The notes beneath the pieces are model-generated. The model was not told where the DNA came from and made no database searches. It was given only the letters and a program-made list of their open reading frames with translations. Below, piece after piece: positions 22,808 through 29,327 of a stretch of 30,465 bases of DNA. Each line of letters begins with the position of its first letter. Within the stretch, counting starts at the first letter, position 1. The stretch is from UBA1858 sp965262455 (GTDB lineage: Bacteria > Pseudomonadota > Gammaproteobacteria > UBA4575). Position numbers and translations under genes: made by a program. The DNA lies in the NCBI GenBank assembly GCA_965262455.1, contig CBDHFH010000001.1, positions 1-30,465 of the forward strand, in the 5' to 3' direction.

Positions 22808-23107
22808 TCACATTAGTTTATATTCAGAGTGCTCCGCCCAACCATTTACTTTACGTCTATCTGTACCGGATCTGCGAGGCGCTTTATTGATTTCGTAGCG
22901 GACTAGTTCACGCCGTTCGCTCGCATTGATTCGACGCTCTTCTAAGCGACGTTCTTTACCGATATAAGCGTTATTCATTTCGCTGATTCCTTTTCCTGAT
23001 ACTTTGAGGTTGTTTTGTAGCGTACTGATAGGATCATTATCCAATAAATATATTCCAGTATCCATGCACGAGGTTGCGCTGTTGTTTTTTGGCAAATTTC
23101 TATCCAT
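22808..23107 (-). CDS. Small Arg/Glu-rich protein of unknown function (99 aa)
   Basis: I do not recognise a family. The product is 99 residues with a charged core: ERRLEERRINASERRELVRYE (about 52-72) and RRSGTDRR at about 78-85. The N-terminal half (NNSATSCMDTGIYLLDNDPIS) is neutral. The Arg/Glu repeats could form a charged helix or bind nucleic acid, but no domain is visible. AAGGAGAGGTG before the ATG is one of the strongest ribosome sites in the window, so it is expected to be well translated. It is convergent with the 403-residue gene, 19 bases away. Confidence 0.72.
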   Translation of the reverse strand: MDRNLPKNNSATSCMDTGIYLLDNDPISTLQNNLKVSGKGISEMNNAYIGKERRLEERRINASERRELVRYEINKAPRRSGTDRRKVNGWAEHSEYKLM

Positions 23108-23154
23108 TTTTCACCTCTCCTTGTATAAACTAGGGAAAATGAATATGTGGGCTA

Positions 23155-23170
23155 ATTCACTTATTCACTT
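23155..23170. repeat. Two tandem copies of ATTCACTT
   Basis: ATTCACTT occurs twice head to tail at 23155-23162 and 23163-23170, followed by CACT. It lies between the divergent 99-residue gene and the transglycosylase gene. A direct-repeat operator is possible but the length is short enough for chance. Confidence 0.3.
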
Positions 23171-23269
23171 CACTAACTAATATTTTAAGGCTTGGTTGAG
23201 AGTAAATGTTTGAAGAACAGCGCAATTTTTAACTAAACAAGGGCGTATAACGTACTTTATCCTATCACT

Positions 23270-25219
23270 ATGAAAATTCTTCCCATGAATTGGCCAGCGT
23301 TTAGCTTAACTAGTCTGTTTTTATCTATTCTGGCAATCACGCTGATTGTGAATAATGCAGAGGCGGCAAGCTTAACGCAACAAAGGCAGATATACATGGA
23401 GGCGCGTCATGCATTGGCTTCAGAGGATAGCAAGCAGTTTGCTATGTTAGCCAGCCAGTTGTCGGATTATCCTTTGTATCCCTACTTGCAATATGAAGAG
23501 CTACGTCGTCGCATAGATACTGCACCTGAGAAAGATGTACGTCACTTCTTAGACAATTATTCCTATATTCCTGCTGCTAAAACTATTCGTCAGGCATGGC
23601 TAGACGCACTCATGAGGCGTGGCCAACATGCAAAATTTCGACAGTATTATGTTGCTAACAATAATGTCGCGCATCAGTGTTTTGATATGCGCACACGAAT
23701 GAAATCGGGAGATGTGTCTGATGCTAGCAATGAAATCAAGAAATTATGGTTAGTGGGACACTCGCAACCTGATGAGTGTGATGCGCTATTTTCCTGGCTA
23801 GAAAAGCAAGAACAGTTTGATGAGGATCTCATCTGGCAGCGTATAGATCTTGCAATGGCAAACAACAATATGAAGCTGGCGAAATATTTGGCCGGCAAAC
23901 TCAGTACCGAACAAGTGCATTGGTTTGCTTTACTCAATAGCGTGCATAACACACCGACAAAAATATTAAATGACCCTGATCTGCAGCAAGATCAACCCGT
24001 CGTACGTAAAATAATTGCATATGGCGTACGCCGTTTAGCACGACAAGATGTGGCTATGGCTGCAAAAGCCTGGCAGCAATTGAGTGCTAAATACCAATTT
24101 AGCCAACAGCAACATAATCAAACGCTAGCTAATATCGCCTTAGTCGCTGCTTGGCGCCATAATCCGTTGGCTGCTGATTTAATGGCGACATTACCAGACG
24201 ATATCGCTGATGTGGAAGTGCAGCAATGGCGGGCACGTGCTGCCATGCGAGCGAATGACTGGCCGGCCGTGCTCAGAAGTATTGTGCTAATGGATATTGA
24301 AACCAAGCAAGCACTGGAGTGGAAATACTGGCGGGCGCGTGCGTTAGAAGAAATGGGTATCCACGCCGACGCTAAATATATCTATGATCAAATAGCACGT
24401 GAGCGAGATTATTATGGTTTTCTCGCCGCAGACCGTGTGCAAAAACCTTATGAGATGAATGACGCACCTCTGCAGTTTACTGATTTTGAAATAGGCCGGG
24501 TGATTGATTACCCGCCTTTGATTCGTGCACGTGAACTGCTTGAAGCTGGGCAAACCTATCATGCTTATCAGGAGTGGAAATATCTCACTGCAGGGTTTAC
24601 TCAAAAGCAATTACAAATCGCAGCCTACATTGCGCATCAATGGGATTGGCATCATACGGCGATATTTACCGTCGCAAGAGGGCGACACTATGATGACTTG
24701 CAGCTTCGTTTTCCGCAGCCTTATGATGACATCGTTAAACAAAATGCTCAGCGATTCTCTTTGCGTCCGGAGTATGTGTATGGTGTGATGCGTCAAGAAA
24801 GCGCGATGAATAGCTTAGCCAAGTCTCATGCAGGGGCGAGGGGATTAATGCAACTGATGCCAGCAACTGCAAAAGATGTCGCAAAATCATTAAAATTAAA
24901 ATCACCCAGTCGTGCGGCATTAATGCAACCCAAGTTAAACGTGCAACTTGGCAGTAAATATTTACGTGCTATGCTTGATAAATATGACAACCAACAAGTA
25001 CTTGCGACTGCGTCATATAATGCTGGACCGCATCGAGTAAAACGCTGGTTGCCTGAGCAGAGAAATATGTCTGCCGATATCTGGGTAGATACAATCCCTT
25101 ATGACGAAACACGTAAATATGTTCGTCGCGTCATGGCATACTCAACTGTTTACGAATGGAAAATGGCAAATAAAACCACTCGATTGCAGTCGCGCATGCC
25201 ACCGGTGCCAATTAAGTAA
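23270..25219 (+). CDS. slt: Soluble lytic murein transglycosylase (Slt70-type)
   Basis: The enzyme cleaves peptidoglycan between MurNAc and GlcNAc with 1,6-anhydro ring formation, in the periplasm. The product is 649 residues (E. coli Slt is about 645). A signal peptide is at about 1-33, ending NNAEA. The long alpha-helical ring domain carries repeats (about 35-450), with WRHNPLAADLMATLP and KYWRARALEEMG typical of Slt. The C-terminal catalytic domain has Glu510 in MRQESAMNSLAKSHAGARGLMQLMPATA, then SYNAGPHRVKRW and YVRRVMAYSTVYEW, all intact. DUF924 follows after 21 bases. Nothing odd in the sequence; it is a full-length enzyme. Confidence 0.95.
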   Translation: MKILPMNWPAFSLTSLFLSILAITLIVNNAEAASLTQQRQIYMEARHALASEDSKQFAMLASQLSDYPLYPYLQYEELRRRIDTAPEKDVRHFLDNYSYIPAAKTIRQAWLDALMRRGQHAKFRQYYVANNNVAHQCFDMRTRMKSGDVSDASNEIKKLWLVGHSQPDECDALFSWLEKQEQFDEDLIWQRIDLAMANNNMKLAKYLAGKLSTEQVHWFALLNSVHNTPTKILNDPDLQQDQPVVRKIIAYGVRRLARQDVAMAAKAWQQLSAKYQFSQQQHNQTLANIALVAAWRHNPLAADLMATLPDDIADVEVQQWRARAAMRANDWPAVLRSIVLMDIETKQALEWKYWRARALEEMGIHADAKYIYDQIARERDYYGFLAADRVQKPYEMNDAPLQFTDFEIGRVIDYPPLIRARELLEAGQTYHAYQEWKYLTAGFTQKQLQIAAYIAHQWDWHHTAIFTVARGRHYDDLQLRFPQPYDDIVKQNAQRFSLRPEYVYGVMRQESAMNSLAKSHAGARGLMQLMPATAKDVAKSLKLKSPSRAALMQPKLNVQLGSKYLRAMLDKYDNQQVLATASYNAGPHRVKRWLPEQRNMSADIWVDTIPYDETRKYVRRVMAYSTVYEWKMANKTTRLQSRMPPVPIK

Positions 25220-25240
25220 GTTGAACGCATTACTTATGCT

Positions 25241-25846
25241 GTGAATAGTGACGCAGATAGTGTTTTAGATTTTTGGTTTGGCAGGCTAGAAAACCCAACC
25301 GATTTTCCCACCGATAAAGCATCTATGTGGTTTGGTAATGGTGCTGCCTATGATGAAATTATTAAGCAAAGATTTTCATCTCTATATGAAAAAGCCTGCA
25401 ATGATGAGCTAACAGAGTGGCAGTCAACTCCAGACACCTTGCTGGCCTTAGTCATCTTGCTTGATCAATTTTCTCGACATATACATCGCAATACTGCACG
25501 TAGTTTTGCACAAGATAGAAAAGCTGTTGCGTTAGTACAGTTAGCGATTGAACAGAGATTTGATCGGTCGTTATATTTTATCCATAGAAAATTTCTATAC
25601 ATGCCATTAATGCATGCTGAGGATTTATCAATTCAAGACCTTTGCGTCGAAAAATTTACTGGCCTGCTAAATGAAGTCCCTGACGAGTTAAAAGAACTTT
25701 ATGCTAAATCACTTAGCTTTGCACAAAGTCATCACTACGTTATCTCTAGATTTGGCAGATTCCCTGAGCTAAATCAGATTTTAAATAGGCAAAGTACCGA
25801 AGAAGAAAAAAGTTTTCTTGACTCGGGTAAATACCAGTTTCTTTAA
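25241..25846 (+). CDS. DUF924 family protein
   Basis: The product is 201 residues from GTG 25241. The family pattern is clear: DSVLDFWFGRLENPTDFPTDK at the start, MWFGNGAAYDEIIKQRF, LVILLDQFSRHIHRNTARSFAQD, FIHRKFLYMPLMHAEDL, and RFGRFPELNQILNRQSTEEE toward the end. DUF924 proteins are helical, TPR-like in fold and of unknown biochemical role. It is cytoplasmic and lies directly after the transglycosylase gene in the same direction, but the pairing need not be functional. No strong ribosome site is visible. Confidence 0.9.
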   Translation: MNSDADSVLDFWFGRLENPTDFPTDKASMWFGNGAAYDEIIKQRFSSLYEKACNDELTEWQSTPDTLLALVILLDQFSRHIHRNTARSFAQDRKAVALVQLAIEQRFDRSLYFIHRKFLYMPLMHAEDLSIQDLCVEKFTGLLNEVPDELKELYAKSLSFAQSHHYVISRFGRFPELNQILNRQSTEEEKSFLDSGKYQFL

Positions 25847-25992
25847 TACTATGTAAATTTAGTAGGTTATACTTGTAGTGATTGTTTGTGTTGCAGTATT
25901 CTTTTTTTTATTCGTATGGCTTCATTTTATTGTCATTTATAAGTGCTCTTATATGCTTATGTTATAGGCATAATATTCCTATAATTAAAAAA

Positions 25993-26008
25993 AGTGATGC
26001 CTGTCACT
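25993..26008. promoter_or_regulatory. Small dyad upstream of the VWA gene
   Basis: AGTGA (25993-25997) and TCACT (26004-26008) are inverse copies around TGCCTG. It lies about 40 bases before the VWA gene start and could be an operator. The 5-bp arms are weak evidence. Confidence 0.25.
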
Positions 26009-26047
26009 AATAATACTAATACCTATAAATTAGAGCGGGGAAAGCTA

Positions 26048-26911
26048 ATGAAAATAATAAATAAGCTCATTACTGTGCTGTTGTTTTCACTATTTATAAA
26101 TACTCAATCTTATGCAATGCAAGTCGATCTTCAATTGCAGTTGATGATTGATGTCTCCAATAGTATTAGTCAATCCGAGTTTGAGTTACAACGGCAAGGT
26201 TATGCCAATGCATTTAAAAGTACATCCGTACAAAATGCTATTACGAGTCTAACCAATGGTATTGCTGTGTCGGTTGCCTATTTTTCGACGACTGCGAGTG
26301 GGGCTACGGTAAGCTTCAATAATCCCAAGCTGTCTTGGGTACAACTTAGCACGGCACTGGATGCTGATAATTTTGGGACCTCAATACTCTCGCTAACAGA
26401 GCCTGATCCAATGGGAGGGGGTGATGGCAAAACAAATATTGCTGATGCAATTCAATTTGGTATTGGAGCATTTAATAATAATGGTTTTGATAGTGCGCGC
26501 CGCGTCATTGATGTGTCAACTGATGGCGTACAAAATGTGGATTTAATTGGTGTTACAGATAATTGCTTGTCAACAGCTCAATTATGTACAGATGTAGTCG
26601 TTGCCCAAAGAGCTGCTGCAGAAACAGCAGGTATTACTGTGAATGGGCTTGCTATTTTAGGCGCCGAGGATACATCGCCTTTTGCTGCACTAGGCACAAT
26701 TGATCAATATCTTGCAGCATTTGCTATAACGTCAGATGGGTTTGTGGTAAGTGCAGACAATCTGACTGACTTGGCTGCTTTTGAGGCTGCTATTACAGAG
26801 AAACTCACGCGTGAAATTTCTGGCACAATTATTCCCCTACCCGCAGCCGTTTGGTTGTTTGGGTCATCGCTGATTGCATTGCTTGGTTTGACGAGACGTC
26901 GGACTGCCTGA
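26048..26911 (+). CDS. VWA (DUF1194-type) protein with VPLPA-CTERM sorting signal
   Basis: The product is 287 residues from ATG 26048, chosen over the in-frame ATG 25994 because GGGG lies 7 bases before it and because it begins a good signal peptide (MKIINKLITVLLFSLFINTQSYA). The von Willebrand A domain holds an intact MIDAS: DVSNS (35-39), TNIADAI and STDG. The pattern QLMIDVSNSISQSEFELQRQGYANAF fits DUF1194. Near the C-terminus (262-287), IPLPAAVWLFGSSLIALLGLTRRR is a VPLPA-CTERM signal, membrane helix and basic tail, recognised by exosortase-type sorting. The protein is therefore probably exported and anchored or processed at the surface. No exosortase is in the window. Adhesive or metal-dependent binding is inference from the VWA domain. 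Confidence 0.86.
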   Translation: MKIINKLITVLLFSLFINTQSYAMQVDLQLQLMIDVSNSISQSEFELQRQGYANAFKSTSVQNAITSLTNGIAVSVAYFSTTASGATVSFNNPKLSWVQLSTALDADNFGTSILSLTEPDPMGGGDGKTNIADAIQFGIGAFNNNGFDSARRVIDVSTDGVQNVDLIGVTDNCLSTAQLCTDVVVAQRAAAETAGITVNGLAILGAEDTSPFAALGTIDQYLAAFAITSDGFVVSADNLTDLAAFEAAITEKLTREISGTIIPLPAAVWLFGSSLIALLGLTRRRTA

Positions 26912-26984
26912 TTGAATTAAGTAATTAACAAAGATATGACAGCAAGTTTCTGTTTGTTTATTTGGCTTTAATTATGTAATCAGA

Positions 26985-27251
26985 TTAGCCGTTGGATAAT
27001 TTACTCAGCATAATATCCAGCTGACCTTGTGTCTCCAGTTTTTCTAATGAATCGTAATCTCCGATCGCAGTTTTGTTGATAACAATCTGTGGCACAGTGC
27101 GTTGATTAAAAATACGCATCACTTTCAGTGCTAGTGTTTCATTGTAATCGAGATTAATTTCATTGTATGTCACGCCTTTGGCATCAAGTAATGACTTTGC
27201 GAGTTGGCAGTTGGGACATGATTCCCGCGAGTATATTTCAATGTGATTCAT
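26985..27251 (-). CDS. Glutaredoxin (dithiol, CPNC)
   Basis: The product is 88 residues of classic glutaredoxin length. The active site SCPNCQLAKSLL is at about 11-22, with both Cys kept. The GSH-binding TVPQIVIN and GDYDSLEKLE regions follow in the expected order. It reduces disulfides or glutathione mixed disulfides in the cytoplasm. CPNC differs from the common CPYC, so substrate preference may differ. The gene overlaps the end of the peroxiredoxin-like gene by 14 bases, so translation is coupled, and they likely share a transcript. Confidence 0.93.
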   Translation of the reverse strand: MNHIEIYSRESCPNCQLAKSLLDAKGVTYNEINLDYNETLALKVMRIFNQRTVPQIVINKTAIGDYDSLEKLETQGQLDIMLSKLSNG

Positions 27252-27870
27252 GATTTTGTTTAGTATTTTGCTGGTTTAGTTGTAGGATTTCATCTACCAG
27301 TGCATCTTTATGTACTGAATTATCAGAAAAATTTAATTGTGAAAAATGAATACGGCGATCAGTGCCGATTAAATACATCGCATTGACATGCTGGCGATTC
27401 GTGTAACGAGCTACATGTTTATTTTCAAATAGTTCAAAGGGTGTATTAATTTCACTGTTAACCAGACCATAGTTGAAAAAAATTCTTAAGTTTTGATCGT
27501 GCAGTAGATCAATATTTAATTGTTTGGTTACAGATGCGACTTGGCTTAAGTAATATTGATCTTGGCTGATTAAGTAATGCTTGATATTTAGATCCGAAAG
27601 CACTTTGTTCAAGCTAATCATTTCACTCAAATTAACTTGTGAATTATCAGCAGGTGAGTAAAAGTTGATAACCACTGAGTGCTGTTCTAGTGAATCATAG
27701 AGGTTGATAAATTTTCCATGCTGGTTCACAAGTGTAAAATCTTGCGCAATAGCCTCCAGGCGTGCAAAGGAATGGCGGACCTTGCCAATGCTTACATCAC
27801 GGCTAATTTCTTTTTCAACGTTATGCAAGAGATCGTTTGATTGTGTTGCTATTGTGTGTGAAGCATGCAT
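27238..27870 (-). CDS. Peroxiredoxin-fold (AhpC/TSA-like) protein without any cysteine
   Basis: The product is 210 residues. From about residue 40 it follows the AhpC/TSA redoxin pattern: AIAQDFTLVNQHGKFINLYDSL, the strand VVINFY at 66-71, then LLHDQNLRIFFNYGLV and NAMYLIGTDRRIHF. In active relatives the strand is followed by RGxWCPYCN; here it reads SPADNSQVN, so the peroxidatic Cys is replaced by Asn76 and the second by Val79. No Cys occurs anywhere in the protein. It cannot be a Cys-based peroxidase; a binding or regulatory role is more likely. The N-terminal 40 residues are extra and helical. It overlaps the glutaredoxin gene by 14 bases and follows the secreted-protein gene. Confidence 0.84.
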   Translation of the reverse strand: MHASHTIATQSNDLLHNVEKEISRDVSIGKVRHSFARLEAIAQDFTLVNQHGKFINLYDSLEQHSVVINFYSPADNSQVNLSEMISLNKVLSDLNIKHYLISQDQYYLSQVASVTKQLNIDLLHDQNLRIFFNYGLVNSEINTPFELFENKHVARYTNRQHVNAMYLIGTDRRIHFSQLNFSDNSVHKDALVDEILQLNQQNTKQNHESH

Positions 27871-27931
27871 AGTTATCTCGTTTAGTTAATTTTCTGGTTA
27901 AAAAGAACGTCCTTGTTCGTAGCTCATCCTT

Positions 27932-27967
27932 GACTCAGATCGCTGCGTCAGCGATTATGACTGAGTC
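27932..27967 (-). other. Strong hairpin spanning the stop codon of the secreted-protein gene
   Basis: On the plus strand GACTCAG (27932-27938) plus ATCGCTG (27939-27945) pair with CAGCGAT (27949-27955) and CTGAGTC (27961-27967), with a CGT loop and a 5-base bulge (TATGA). All 14 pairs are perfect. In minus-strand reading the bulge and stem hold the end and stop of the 27955-28197 gene. No T run follows directly; a weak GAAC/GTTC stem with five T lies at 27900-27918. It could limit readthrough into the redox genes or protect the mRNA end. Confidence 0.7.
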
Positions 27968-28197
27968 TTATCGTGACGAAACGCATTCGTATCAACTACG
28001 GTTTTATTATTTCTGTTATACGCATAGAACTTGTCTACTGGCGCATGAGCAGAAATCTGTGTGTTTGCAGATATCACTCGTAGCTGTTCATCATTAATCG
28101 TTTGTGATGAAAATTTATTGATGCTTAGTCCGCCATTTGCAGAAGCGATTGATGGTGCAGTCATTACTGCCAACACTACTATTGGATTCATTTTCAT
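27955..28197 (-). CDS. Small secreted protein of unknown function (80 aa)
   Basis: I do not recognise a family. The product is 80 residues with a signal peptide, MKMNPIVVLAVMTAPSIASA, leaving about 60 residues (NGGLSINKFSSQTINDEQLRV onward). The mature part is polar, with no Cys, and ends FRHDKTQS. It is the first gene of the probable unit with the peroxiredoxin-like and glutaredoxin genes; 84 bases separate it from the next. A second ATG lies two codons in. In the leader, CTTAG (28201-28205) and CTAAG (28210-28214) are inverse copies just before the start and could hide the ribosome site. A strong hairpin covers its stop codon. Confidence 0.65.
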   Translation of the reverse strand: MKMNPIVVLAVMTAPSIASANGGLSINKFSSQTINDEQLRVISANTQISAHAPVDKFYAYNRNNKTVVDTNAFRHDKTQS

Positions 28198-28272
28198 TGT
28201 CTTAGTGTTCTAAGGATTAAATGTTCATTGCTTATGGATACTTAGACCAAGATCACATAGAATTTATTACTG

Positions 28273-28300
28273 AAAAAAATCGATCGTCATGATCGATTTT
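28273..28300 (-). terminator. Rho-independent terminator of the YheT-like hydrolase gene
   Basis: AAAATCGATC (28276-28285) and GATCGATTTT (28291-28300) are perfect 10-base inverse copies around GTCAT. Reading the minus strand, the stem ends in a run of seven T (28279 to 28273). It lies 29 bases after the hydrolase stop and isolates it from the secreted-protein gene downstream. Confidence 0.75.
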
Positions 28301-28329
28301 ATGCATGACTACTAAATTGCTAGAGAGAA

Positions 28330-29304
28330 TTATCGCAAACTGTTACTGACATGAAATAATGAGTAATCATTTACCCATGGGCTGGTAAGTCCAGGCTCTA
28401 AAAAGCCACAATGTCCGCCATGTTCGGTAAGCAAAATGTTTAAATAGTGGTTTTCATCTAGCTTATTGCAATCTTGCCAAGGAATTATTGGATCATCTTT
28501 AGCAAGCACTACGTTGGCCATAGAATTTAAAGTGCTAAGTCGTTTGCCAGAGATAGCATAGCCATTCAGATATGACTCTAAGCTTTCAAATCCGGCGTGT
28601 TTGGTCGCGAGATTTTCTGTTGCATCTCTAAGGGATTTGCATTCATCAAATGTTTTTTTCGTGTAAATATGTGGAAATGCATCCACTTTTTTATAATATG
28701 AAGAACGCCAGCGCTGCATAAAATAGTTTCTGTAAACTAAAAATGAAGTTTCTAATGCGTGTAAAGTATTACTTGGGTCTATGACAGGACAAATAGCGAT
28801 GGTTTGAACAAGCTTAAGTTGTTGCGGGGTAGTGAATGCGTTAATGCGTAAAGCAAAATTTGCACCGAGTGAAAAGCCAATTAATGACAATTCGCTGTCA
28901 AACTCGTTCTGGATATTTATGCAGGCGTTAATCACTTCTTGAATTCGGCAGGAATGAAATAACTTTTCATTCAGATGGTATGAGTCACCATGATCGCGCA
29001 AGTTTAATCTTACGACATTGAAGCCATGTCTATATAGAAAGTCGCCTAAAGTAACGATATATAATGAATCGGAACAACCCAGCCAGCCATGTAATAAAAC
29101 TATCGTGTGTGCTGGCTGTTGGGGTTGAACGTTATAGTGTGCAGAAAGTTGAATATTATTTTTAGCAGGGATGATTTTTAATTCTGCCTGCTTGCGAAAG
29201 CGTTTGCTAATCTTGTGAGCAACCAGTTTACGTGCAGGTGATCCAGCTAAAATGCTATTGGTATGGCCATTGCGAAAAATCCCTTTAGCCACATACGCGT
29301 CCAT
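28330..29304 (-). CDS. YheT-like alpha/beta hydrolase
   Basis: The product is 324 residues of alpha/beta hydrolase fold, near the length of E. coli YheT. The triad is visible: nucleophile Ser145 in LIGFSLGANF, Asp270 or 271 in AKDDPIIPW, and His298 in EHGGHCGF. VLLHGWLGCSDS (69-80) is the oxyanion region, and NLRDHGDSYH follows. The early FRNGHTNSILAG (10-21) resembles the YheT/EMB8 start. Such proteins are presumed esterases or acyl hydrolases of unknown substrate. No signal peptide. It lies 23 bases after the sulfhydrylase gene on this strand, then a terminator closes the unit. Confidence 0.88.
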   Translation of the reverse strand: MDAYVAKGIFRNGHTNSILAGSPARKLVAHKISKRFRKQAELKIIPAKNNIQLSAHYNVQPQQPAHTIVLLHGWLGCSDSLYIVTLGDFLYRHGFNVVRLNLRDHGDSYHLNEKLFHSCRIQEVINACINIQNEFDSELSLIGFSLGANFALRINAFTTPQQLKLVQTIAICPVIDPSNTLHALETSFLVYRNYFMQRWRSSYYKKVDAFPHIYTKKTFDECKSLRDATENLATKHAGFESLESYLNGYAISGKRLSTLNSMANVVLAKDDPIIPWQDCNKLDENHYLNILLTEHGGHCGFLEPGLTSPWVNDYSLFHVSNSLR

Positions 29305-29327
29305 TGTGCTGATAAAGAAGCGGGGTG

